A stretch of 24,570 bases of DNA from a virus: positions 1-24,570 of the IMG/VR virus record IMGVR_UViG_3300013005_000162, one strand, 5' to 3'. Both the position numbers and the translations under genes were made by a program. The notes under the pieces are model-generated. The model was not told the origin of the DNA, ran no database searches, and saw only the letters and a program-made list of their open reading frames with translations. Below, piece after piece: positions 12,736 through 19,726 of the stretch; position 1 is the first letter of the stretch, and each line of letters begins with the position of its first letter.

Positions 12736-13465
12736 TAAAAGATATGAACCACAATTATCTTTTGATTTTACTAGTTGGGAATACGATTGGCGCACCTATG
12801 CTAACGAATCTACAAAAAAAGATGGGCCAGAATCAGTTGCAATTTCCGACTACTTATTTAAAACAATTGGTGTAGATAGAAGAAATATCGCTACTGGCGG
12901 AGCAAGCGACTACGAGTTTGTTATACATTACCCAAGACCAAGCTTAGCTGACTCGTACGGTCAATCTCAATGGATGCCAATACTACTCATCCAAATGCTA
13001 ATGGATATTAGTAGGGGTAATCATATATTAGCGTTGTCTGGCGGTTTAGATAGATTTAGGCTAAAGCCTTTTCAAGATATATATGGGTCTAATATATATA
13101 TGTTGAATAATAAAAAAACAGCAATGTATGAAAAATTTCAAAAAGAAAATACTCCAATAGACTATAGTGTTGTTAGCCATCAAGATTTAGAAAAAGACAA
13201 CTGCAATAGTTATATGTTTGACATGATTGTTGGGTGGTCACAGGATATGGAAAATCCTTTTATACCTGTAGACTTTTATCTTGATAGATTAAATAAAGGC
13301 GGAATTTTGGTAATTCAAAATTCATCAGATAGCATTTTTCTTTATCAAAACGACACTCAAGCATCTCCTGTTTGGCAATACCATAGTGAAATAAAATCAA
13401 GAAAAGACTGCAATATGTATCACATACCTCTATTTTATGGGGTTACAGTTGTCGTTAAACAGTAA
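12725..13465 (+). CDS. Degenerate class I methyltransferase-like protein, cassette B member 4
   Basis: The 246-residue protein overlaps its upstream partner by 11 bases, exactly as in cassette A. HILALSGGLDRF may be the remains of a SAM-binding strand-loop. SYMFDMIVGWSQDMENPFIPV and DFYLDRLNKGGILVI correspond to the later Rossmann strands. The GxGxG of active methyltransferases is not present. Conservation with the cassette A copy is strongest in the C-terminal half (Tyr-His near CNMYHIPLFYG). It may be a catalytically altered or non-enzymatic relative. Confidence 0.6.
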   Translation: MSSDKRYEPQLSFDFTSWEYDWRTYANESTKKDGPESVAISDYLFKTIGVDRRNIATGGASDYEFVIHYPRPSLADSYGQSQWMPILLIQMLMDISRGNHILALSGGLDRFRLKPFQDIYGSNIYMLNNKKTAMYEKFQKENTPIDYSVVSHQDLEKDNCNSYMFDMIVGWSQDMENPFIPVDFYLDRLNKGGILVIQNSSDSIFLYQNDTQASPVWQYHSEIKSRKDCNMYHIPLFYGVTVVVKQ

Positions 13466-13469
13466 TACA

Positions 13470-13478
13470 TGATATAAT
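13470..13478 (+). promoter_or_regulatory. Extended -10 promoter, possibly driving a leaderless transcript
   Basis: TGA-TATAAT fills the 19-base gap before the ATG at 13485. TTGTCG at 13449-13454 is a weak -35 at 18-base spacing. The expected start point, about seven bases after the hexamer, falls on or beside the ATG, and no Shine-Dalgarno sequence is seen. Confidence 0.55.
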
Positions 13479-13484
13479 TGTTCT

Positions 13485-13781
13485 ATGATTAATAAATGGA
13501 AAGCAACAGTGGTTAATCCACTTGGAACAGAAGCTTATAGTATGAGCATAGATAGTACTGACGGTTTAATTACGGCTACAGCGTCGAGTGAAAAGGGAAC
13601 TGTGCAGTTTACTCAGACACAGAGCCTGAGCACTTTGTTCGCTGCAGATATAGAAGCTCCAATGAAAACAAGATTAGAATTAGAATTCAGCACTATCGAT
13701 TTCACAGTAAAAGATATGTCAGCTATTTTAAGGGTAGGAGATTTTTCCACTATGAAAGTAGATTTGGTCAGATATGAATAA
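13485..13781 (+). CDS. Small beta-rich protein of unknown function
   Basis: The 98-residue protein (MINKWKATVVNPLGTEAYSM...) alternates short strands and turns (TDGLITATASSEKGTVQFTQ, then LSTLFAADIEAP). It has no Cys, which suggests a small beta-sandwich or a carrier-like fold. No family is recognised. It follows a candidate extended -10 with almost no 5' leader and overlaps the peroxidase-like gene by eight bases. The Thr/Ser-rich, charge-balanced composition would fit a small virion or chaperone protein, but that is a guess. Confidence 0.65.
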   Translation: MINKWKATVVNPLGTEAYSMSIDSTDGLITATASSEKGTVQFTQTQSLSTLFAADIEAPMKTRLELEFSTIDFTVKDMSAILRVGDFSTMKVDLVRYE

Positions 13782-14394
13782 TTCAGCATATGACATTGAG
13801 CTATTGTCAATTGATGGCTCATATAATATAATGGAATCAGTTAAGGGAAAATTAACCCTTGTAACAAACATAGCATCAAAATTAGGTTATGACCCTAAGT
13901 GTAGCGTAACTTTTTCGTATGCAAGAACTTGTAAGTATTTATGGGAACTTGAATTTATTTATCAAAAATATAAGGATCAGGGCTTTAGCGTTGTTGGCGT
14001 ACCATGTGATCAGTTTGGTAAACAAGAACCAAAAGAAAATAATGAGATAGAAGCTTTTATAAAAGAAGCTTATCCTTTTGTAAGTTTTCCTATTTCTCAA
14101 AAAATAGAAGTTAACGGCAAAAATGAGCACCCACTTTATTCTTTCTTAAAGGGCCCAGAAAAAAGAGGTTACTCAGATACAACTGCAGATAGCAGTGATG
14201 CAGCTATAGAGGGCCAAAACTTAGTTGGTCAAGCAATAGCAAGAATTCCTCACAGCTATGAGAAGTTTTTGTTAAGTCCTCAAGGGATGTTCATTACTAG
14301 ATTTAATTGGCAAGATGGTCCGCTAGATGAAGAGCCTAGAGTTATGGGCGCTGGCTGGACTATCATGGAAGCAATAGAGGAGATGTTAGGATGA
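13774..14394 (+). CDS. Glutathione-peroxidase-like protein with remodelled cysteine loop
   Basis: The 206-residue protein keeps the GPx frame: YDIELLSIDG, GKLTLVTNIASK (25-36), FIYQKYKDQGFSVVGVPCDQFGKQEP (61-86) with the conserved Gln-containing block, and a SYEKFLL segment in place of WNFxKF. The catalytic Cys position in NVASKCG is Leu37 here. About ten extra residues follow, carrying Cys43 and Cys53 (DPKCSVTFSYARTCKYLW). Cys78 lies in the PCDQF block. It may use a moved cysteine or a disulfide pair, or have lost peroxidase activity. It overlaps both neighbours (8 bases upstream, ATGA downstream) and precedes four 2OG oxygenases. It is the paralogue of 1992-2615, but nearer to the family at the Gln block. 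Confidence 0.75.
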   Translation: MNNSAYDIELLSIDGSYNIMESVKGKLTLVTNIASKLGYDPKCSVTFSYARTCKYLWELEFIYQKYKDQGFSVVGVPCDQFGKQEPKENNEIEAFIKEAYPFVSFPISQKIEVNGKNEHPLYSFLKGPEKRGYSDTTADSSDAAIEGQNLVGQAIARIPHSYEKFLLSPQGMFITRFNWQDGPLDEEPRVMGAGWTIMEAIEEMLG

Positions 14395-15497
14395 GTTACA
14401 ATATAGAGCCAGAAAATTCACAGTATAGAGATGTAGCTTTTCCATCTAGCCCGCCAGTTGACGAAGAAGGAGCTAAGGGGATAGCAGATATTGAATATGA
14501 AATTCTTGGTCCAGGCGTTGTCGTTTTTAGAAATGCTTTTACCATAGACCAGGATGCAGTGCTATCTTATATCGATGCTAATGCAGAAGAGGCGCATAAA
14601 ACACGATGGCAGTACGTTGAGGTCGATGGCGTAACAATGGGTATCAATGAAGATGGTTTTAGATATAGGATGGAAGATGTCCCAGCTGCTCCAGTGAGAT
14701 TACTTGATCCAGTAAATCAATCTACACCTCCAGAAGTAGAAGTGTTTTTCTATCATCTAGAAGACCAAATTTATAAGTGCCTAATAAGTTACATAGATCA
14801 ATACCCACTTATACTGGGTAGTATATGGTGGAAAACAAGAGGCCACATACTGCGCTACGGCGATGGCGGAAGACTAGGCTGTCATGCAGATAACGATACT
14901 AACTATAAGGTCACAAAAGGTGTTAGATACATGCCTAAGGGCATGGTTGCATCAAGACAAACATGTGGTGCTTTAATTTACTTAAACGATTGTGTTGATT
15001 CAGAAGAAGAATTAGATGGAAGAAATTTTACAGGAGGACATCTTAGATTTGTCCATTTAGGCATTTCATATAAGCCAAGAAAAGGCGATGTAATCTTTTT
15101 CCCAACAAACTATCTTGCAGCCCATGACGTAGAGACAATGGGCAAAGGGGTTAGATATAGTTATTTAACATTTTTTGGCCAAGGTGCAAATGACAAAAAT
15201 GCAAACATCATGATTGTTGAACCAGATGAAAGCTTTCAATGGTGTCCACCAGTTTGGCTGAATAACATATATGATGATTACGAAATGTATTGTAGGTCAC
15301 CATATTCAATCTATTCTGAACCAGAAAAATACAAAGTAGAACTTGGATGGAATCCTGTTTATCAAGGAAGAGAAGTTGCGCAGTACAGCACGTCTCACGA
15401 TGCGGTAGAGATTGAAGAAGTCGAAGAAGTTAAGGATAATAATTTGTCCGAAGACTTACCAGAAGGACCTTGTGGAACTGAAGCAATAAAAATTTGA
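14391..15497 (+). CDS. 2OG-Fe(II) oxygenase, tandem array copy 1
   Basis: The 368-residue protein is the longest of four tandem paralogues. The core has SIWWKTRGHILRYG (144-157), His165/Asp167 (GCHADND), LIYLNDCVDSEEELDGRNFT (195-214), then GGHLRF, distal His245 (LAAHDVE) and Arg255 (GVRYSYLTFF). Beyond the core it has a ~100-residue extension with a Trp/Tyr-rich segment and an acidic run (VEIEEVEEVKD, about 340-350), found in none of the other copies at this length. The N-terminal GPGVVVFRNAF motif recurs in the paralogues. It starts in an ATGA overlap with the peroxidase-like gene. Substrate unknown. Confidence 0.87.
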   Translation: MSYNIEPENSQYRDVAFPSSPPVDEEGAKGIADIEYEILGPGVVVFRNAFTIDQDAVLSYIDANAEEAHKTRWQYVEVDGVTMGINEDGFRYRMEDVPAAPVRLLDPVNQSTPPEVEVFFYHLEDQIYKCLISYIDQYPLILGSIWWKTRGHILRYGDGGRLGCHADNDTNYKVTKGVRYMPKGMVASRQTCGALIYLNDCVDSEEELDGRNFTGGHLRFVHLGISYKPRKGDVIFFPTNYLAAHDVETMGKGVRYSYLTFFGQGANDKNANIMIVEPDESFQWCPPVWLNNIYDDYEMYCRSPYSIYSEPEKYKVELGWNPVYQGREVAQYSTSHDAVEIEEVEEVKDNNLSEDLPEGPCGTEAIKI

Positions 15498-15501
15498 TAT
15501 T

Positions 15502-16416
15502 ATGAATGTACAAAAACTAGGAACTGGGATTGTTCTATTCCAAAATGTTATACAGATGGAAGAATACCCAGAAGTAATACCTTTTATCAAATCATTAAAG
15601 CAAAAAGCAGTAGAAGAAGATTATACAATAATAAAAAATGATCTTAACGAAAGCATTTACGCAATAAATAGAAGCGGTCATAGATATGCGCTAGAGGATA
15701 TAGAAAAAAGCTCTAGCCATATTATGAATTTTTTAGACAATAATAATTCTGATAAAATAGAATTGTTTTTTACTGAATGCGAAAAAGCATTTAGACAATG
15801 CCTTCTTCAATATCTAGAAATGTACCCAATGGCACTGCCGAGCATTTGGTGGAGAACTCAAGGCCATGTATTGGCCTATGGCCCAGGAAGTGACATGGGC
15901 CTACATAGCGACAATGACGTTAATTATCAACCTGGGTTTGAACCCGATCTACAAGTGGCAACTAGAAGTGTTTTAGGTTCTATTCTGTATTTTAACACAT
16001 CTGTGGATTCAAAAAAAGAAATCATAAAAGATGAATATCTTGGTGGGCACATAGTCTTCCCATATTGTGGAGTGGAATACTCTCCAAAAGCAGGAGACTT
16101 GTTAATGTTCCCATCTAACTTTATTGCAACTCATGAGGTTAAAGCGTGCCACGAAGGTGGTAGGTATGCGTACATTGGCTATTATTCTCACGGTTCAGAG
16201 CATGTGGAAAGAGGAATCAATTTAATTAATGGCAATCTACCTGTTGGGAAACAGGGACAAATATGGATGCCAGAAATAGTTGAGGAGTATAAGCAGTACA
16301 TACATGATAAGTATCCTAACGAGCCTGAAGATTTTTATGGCGATTTGCTACAACCAACTAGAAGAATGTATAATAGTGCTAACACCTTAAAGGAAGTAGA
16401 CCATGAAATTCAATGA
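15502..16416 (+). CDS. 2OG-Fe(II) oxygenase, tandem array copy 2
   Basis: The 304-residue paralogue has GTGIVLFQNVI near the start, SIWWRTQGHVLAYG (114-127), His135/Asp137 (GLHSDND), SILYFNTSVDS (160-170), GGHIVFPYCG, distal His211 (ATHEVK) and Arg221 (GGRYAYIGYYSHGS). All metal and 2OG residues are kept, so it is predicted active. It has a shorter C-terminal tail than copy 1, with the shared IWMPEIVEEYKQYI motif. Four bases separate it from copy 1, and it overlaps copy 3 by 14. Divergence from its neighbours points to old duplications with different substrates or sites. Confidence 0.87.
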   Translation: MNVQKLGTGIVLFQNVIQMEEYPEVIPFIKSLKQKAVEEDYTIIKNDLNESIYAINRSGHRYALEDIEKSSSHIMNFLDNNNSDKIELFFTECEKAFRQCLLQYLEMYPMALPSIWWRTQGHVLAYGPGSDMGLHSDNDVNYQPGFEPDLQVATRSVLGSILYFNTSVDSKKEIIKDEYLGGHIVFPYCGVEYSPKAGDLLMFPSNFIATHEVKACHEGGRYAYIGYYSHGSEHVERGINLINGNLPVGKQGQIWMPEIVEEYKQYIHDKYPNEPEDFYGDLLQPTRRMYNSANTLKEVDHEIQ

Positions 16417-17284
16417 CGTTGACGCAAAACATTTAGGTGGTGGCGTAGTTTTATTCGAATCAGCTATTGATATTGATTGGGATTATATTAGAGAGTTTAG
16501 CAGAGACGCTATCAATAAAGAAAAGCAAGAAATGTATGTGCCGGCTGTAGACCCAGAAACTGGCGATCAAATCTATCTTAATAAAAGTGGATACTTTTTT
16601 GGTAAAGAAAGCATTGAAAAAATGCCAGGGAGAGGGTCGGCTATACATAGATATAGCGATGAAAAGATAAAAGAAATGTTTGACTTTGTAGAAGAATCAA
16701 AAGATAAATATTTGCTAAAGTATTTTGAATTGTTTCCTTTAGCCTTTAAGTGTGTATGGTGGAAGGTTAAGGGGCATATAGTACAATATAAAAAAGATGT
16801 TTATCTAGGAAGCCATTCGGACGTGAGCACAGATTATATCTATGACGTGTGGACGCCTAAAGATCAACTTGCGACTAGAAATACTATAAGTAATGTATTT
16901 TACTTAACATCCTGCGTTGATACGGCAGATGAATTGGATGGTACAAATTTTACTGGGGGCCATCATTATTTCAATTATTTAGACATAGATGTAAAGCCTA
17001 AGAAGGGAGACTTATTGATGTTTCCTTCTAATTACATGGCAGCACACGAAGTTAAACCGGTAGAAGACGGAGAAAGATACTCTTATCTTGGTTGGTATAG
17101 CCACGGGACACCGAATGCAGAAGTCGGAGAATCAGTTGTTGATCCAGCAAAAGAATTGGGAATAGCAAAAAATGCGACTAACCTATATATGCCTGAGCTA
17201 GTTTCTGACTATAGGAGCTACCTTTTGTCAAAAGGTTATGATGAATCATCTGAACAATTTAAGTTAACAAGATCGAATTATTAA
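16403..17284 (+). CDS. 2OG-Fe(II) oxygenase, tandem array copy 3
   Basis: The 293-residue paralogue has GGGVVLFESAIDI (12-24), CVWWKVKGHIVQYK (117-130), His138/Asp140 (GSHSDVS), VFYLTSCVDTADELDGTNFT (165-184), distal His215 (AAHEVK) and Arg225 (GERYSYLGWYSHGT). The C-terminal LYMPELVSDYRSYL matches copy 2, so copies 2 and 3 are the closest pair by eye. All cofactor residues are present. The conserved double Trp before the metal motif may mark a shared substrate pocket. Substrate unknown. Confidence 0.87.
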   Translation: MKFNDVDAKHLGGGVVLFESAIDIDWDYIREFSRDAINKEKQEMYVPAVDPETGDQIYLNKSGYFFGKESIEKMPGRGSAIHRYSDEKIKEMFDFVEESKDKYLLKYFELFPLAFKCVWWKVKGHIVQYKKDVYLGSHSDVSTDYIYDVWTPKDQLATRNTISNVFYLTSCVDTADELDGTNFTGGHHYFNYLDIDVKPKKGDLLMFPSNYMAAHEVKPVEDGERYSYLGWYSHGTPNAEVGESVVDPAKELGIAKNATNLYMPELVSDYRSYLLSKGYDESSEQFKLTRSNY

Positions 17285-17285
17285 T

Positions 17286-18083
17286 ATGTTAAAAAAAGAT
17301 TTTAAAATAGAAGATAAAGGTTCCGGGCTATGTGTAATGACAAACGCATTTGATATTGATCAAGACATGCTTTTTGAATATATAAACTGGCTTAAGCAGG
17401 AAGAGGAAGACACCTTTACTTATTTGGAAGAAAATGGCAAAAAGTACGCTATTAACAGAACTGGTTTTAAGTTTGATTTATCAGAAGTAAGAGAGGCGCC
17501 AGAAAGATTCGTTGATCCCCTATGCAGAATGTCGAGCAGAAAGCCAACCGCCGAACAATGCAAATTAATATATGATTTAGAGGATTTAATTTACGAGGCT
17601 TTGGTTGAATACGTAAAGATATATGACGTAGCTGCAACAGTTTGTTGGTGGAGAAGCCCTGGTCACATAGCTACTTATTCGGACGGTCAAAAAATTGGTC
17701 CTCATTGTGATGATCAAATTCCATGGGAATATGGTGTAGCTCCAAGAAATGAGTATCCAAAGCACAGTAAGGTAAGTATAAACATATACTTAAATGATGG
17801 CGTGGATTCTGAGGAAGAATTAAATGGAAGAAATTTCTTGGGCGGAGACATAATATTTAAATATGCGAAGTATAGACATAAGCCAAAAACTGGTAGTATA
17901 ACTATATATCCAACTAACTATGTTGGCACACACGAGGTTGAATCAGTTACCGCTGGGAAAAGAATAGCCTACCTTGGAGCACTTCTTTATGGGACTCCGG
18001 CTAATGCTAGCCCCGTTCCAGAGGTTGGAGAAGAGAGAATATGGCTACAAAATTTAAAAAAAGATGCTGGGCTAATGTATTAA
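17286..18083 (+). CDS. 2OG-Fe(II) oxygenase, tandem array copy 4
   Basis: The 265-residue paralogue, the shortest, has GSGLCVMTNAFDIDQ (12-26), VCWWRSPGHIATY (119-131), His140/Asp142 (GPHCDDQ), IYLNDGVDSEEELNGRNFLG (167-186), distal His216 (GTHEVE) and Arg226 (GKRIAYLGALLYGT). It lacks the C-terminal extension of copies 1-3, ending soon after the core with IWLQNLKKDAG. The DSEEELxGRNF block ties it most strongly to copy 1. One base separates it from copy 3. It is the last accessory gene before the virion assembly genes. Confidence 0.87.
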   Translation: MLKKDFKIEDKGSGLCVMTNAFDIDQDMLFEYINWLKQEEEDTFTYLEENGKKYAINRTGFKFDLSEVREAPERFVDPLCRMSSRKPTAEQCKLIYDLEDLIYEALVEYVKIYDVAATVCWWRSPGHIATYSDGQKIGPHCDDQIPWEYGVAPRNEYPKHSKVSINIYLNDGVDSEEELNGRNFLGGDIIFKYAKYRHKPKTGSITIYPTNYVGTHEVESVTAGKRIAYLGALLYGTPANASPVPEVGEERIWLQNLKKDAGLMY

Positions 18084-18098
18084 CCATTATTACTATTG

Positions 18099-18112
18099 TC
18101 CTATAGGATACT
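18099..18112 (+). promoter_or_regulatory. Palindrome and weak -10-like sequence in an intergenic gap
   Basis: TCCTATAGGA (18099-18108) is a perfect 10-base palindrome overlapping GATACT (18107-18112), about 17 bases before the ATG at 18129. It may be a promoter or operator between the oxygenase array and the structural genes. No convincing -35 is seen. Confidence 0.3.
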
Positions 18113-18128
18113 TAACTGTCGGGGCAAT

Positions 18129-18416
18129 ATGATTTATAATGAAGCAATGAGCTATAATAGTCCTAACGTGTCTTATAATGGCACTTTAATAATTTACGCC
18201 AATAGCTTAATAAGCCCAATTGTTTTAAATAATATAACTATTTTTTATGCCTCTAACGAAGATTATTCAAATTTAACAACAATTGGTGTTCTAAGCATAG
18301 ACATAAGCCCTCAGGGGGTTGTGTCTATAGAGGTTTTGGACAATGATGTAAGCGCCATATCTTCAGCTCAAGTTATATCAGTTGGTGTAAGTGGCCAAAT
18401 ATCCATAATAGGATAA
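18129..18416 (+). CDS. Small beta-rich protein, possibly virion-associated
   Basis: The ATG at 18129 gives 95 residues; an in-frame TTG at 18096 would add an odd Cys/Arg-rich start without a clear ribosome-binding site. The sequence (NGTLIIYANSLISPIVLNNI, GVLSIDISPQGVVSIEVLD, AQVISVGVSGQISII) is a run of short beta strands with few charges, like small capsid-decoration or neck proteins. It is the first gene of the assembly block. I recognise no family. Confidence 0.6.
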   Translation: MIYNEAMSYNSPNVSYNGTLIIYANSLISPIVLNNITIFYASNEDYSNLTTIGVLSIDISPQGVVSIEVLDNDVSAISSAQVISVGVSGQISIIG

Positions 18417-18417
18417 G

Positions 18418-18453
18418 TATAATTACTATATTAAATATTAATTTCTTTTGGAG
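18418..18453 (+). promoter_or_regulatory. -10-like TATAAT and ribosome-binding site before the connector gene
   Basis: TATAAT at 18418-18423 directly follows the stop at 18414-18416, and GGAG at 18450-18453 lies five bases before the ATG at 18459. There is no TG extension and no good -35, so the promoter is tentative; the ribosome-binding site is clear. Confidence 0.4.
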
Positions 18454-18458
18454 CCCTC

Positions 18459-19358
18459 ATGTTAAATAATACCGTATTGGTAAATGATAAAGTAAGAATA
18501 AAGGTAAAATTTGTTGACGTCAACAATGTTACTGGGGCACAGATATTAGTCAGTCCTACCTCTGTTTTGGTAACAGTTTATAAATCAGATAATACTCAAC
18601 TTATTTCAACTACGGCAACAGCTCTTACTAGCTCAGAGTATTATTATGATTTTACCCCTACGGTCGCTGACACGTATAAAATAGTTTTTGTGGGGAATAT
18701 AACTGGTGGGACTTCTATCACCGTTAATCAGCAACTTTACGTAAGCACTTCCACAGATGAATATAAGCCAATTATAACACTAAAGGCAGATGAAACAATA
18801 ACCTTTGCGGCGGATGTAGATCCAATTTATTTAAATCCAGAAGAAATGCAAGCTTACTTCCCAGAGGCATCTCTACTTGAAATTGGAGAAATAATACACT
18901 ACCATTCAATGGAGGTCAAAGATATTTACGGATTCAATGATTCTAATCCGGCATCTGAAATAAATTATACTACTTTAGAATACATAAAGGCCGCGACAGC
19001 TTGCGATCTCAGTAGAACATATAGCTATGGTGGCGATGATGACGTCTCTGTCCAATTGGGGGACCTAACGGTTACAGCAAGAAACCTTCCAAGAACTAAT
19101 ATAAGCAGAGGCAATGCCGTTACCTGGTGTCAGATTGCAGCGGCATTGAGAAAAGAAATGTTAGCTGGCAGAACTGGGGCTAAAGGCTTCCAACCAAAGG
19201 GTATACCTACAATGCCAGTTATAAATGCTGGGAACTATATAGATCCTGATACAGGGCGAAATACCTATTTAACGGAGAGAGATCTTTACGGGGCGAGCAG
19301 AAAGAGGGAGCTGTCTTACGACCCAATGCCTAAGAGGGGTTTGCGTAATTATGATTAA
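18459..19358 (+). CDS. Head-tail connector/neck-type structural protein with N-terminal Ig-like domain
   Basis: In the 299-residue protein, residues 1-95 look like a beta-sandwich: alternating strands, VLVTVYKSDNTQLISTTATA, then YYYDFTPTVADTYKIVFVG, a typical Ig-like ending. Residues about 120-200 are helical (LNPEEMQAYFPEASLLEIGE, TLEYIKAATACDLSR), as in adaptor proteins that dock on the portal. The basic C-terminus (SRKREL, PKRGLRNYD) is probably extended. Order before an adaptor and sheath genes supports a neck role. Assignment to a particular connector family needs profile comparison. Confidence 0.6.
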   Translation: MLNNTVLVNDKVRIKVKFVDVNNVTGAQILVSPTSVLVTVYKSDNTQLISTTATALTSSEYYYDFTPTVADTYKIVFVGNITGGTSITVNQQLYVSTSTDEYKPIITLKADETITFAADVDPIYLNPEEMQAYFPEASLLEIGEIIHYHSMEVKDIYGFNDSNPASEINYTTLEYIKAATACDLSRTYSYGGDDDVSVQLGDLTVTARNLPRTNISRGNAVTWCQIAAALRKEMLAGRTGAKGFQPKGIPTMPVINAGNYIDPDTGRNTYLTERDLYGASRKRELSYDPMPKRGLRNYD

Positions 19359-19725
19359 TCTTGAAAAATCATTTATGAACATTTTAAAAAAATGGGGCTA
19401 TGATGTTTTTATACAAAGAAAAAAAGCCAATGGTAATTATGAAGATAATCTTCAGCAGGTAACCACAAGAAGCGTTTTTCCAAAAGGAAGATTTGAAGCT
19501 AAATCAGCTAGCGAAGAAGACGAAGGAATCACTGTTGATTCTGATGTTGTTTACTATTTTGAAGGTTCGGTTAATCCAGGCGAAGGTGATAGAATCTATG
19601 AGATGATACCTAACGCCGCAAGTAAGTATACTATTTACGTGATAGATACAAGCGCTCCGATTAGAGGCAAGGGCGGTAAAATAATTTACTGGACAGTTGG
19701 AGCAACTAGGGAAAAACAGGTTTAA
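19351..19725 (+). CDS. Probable head-tail joining (head-closure/adaptor) protein
   Basis: The 124-residue protein has a helical start (MINLEKSFMNILKKWGYDVF) and then a beta-barrel-like region. SDVVYYFEGSVNPGEGDRIY, with strands ending IYVIDTSAPIRGKGGKIIYW, matches the layout of small head-completion proteins. It overlaps the connector gene by eight bases and precedes a sheath-like gene, the expected place for an adaptor. Acts at the capsid-tail interface, by inference from order and length. Confidence 0.6.
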   Translation: MINLEKSFMNILKKWGYDVFIQRKKANGNYEDNLQQVTTRSVFPKGRFEAKSASEEDEGITVDSDVVYYFEGSVNPGEGDRIYEMIPNAASKYTIYVIDTSAPIRGKGGKIIYWTVGATREKQV

Positions 19726-19726
19726 G

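Noticed and set aside
19697-19726. TTG start for the sheath-like gene
   Set aside because: It overlaps the adaptor gene; GTG 19727 directly follows that gene's stop and fits the tight packing of this block.
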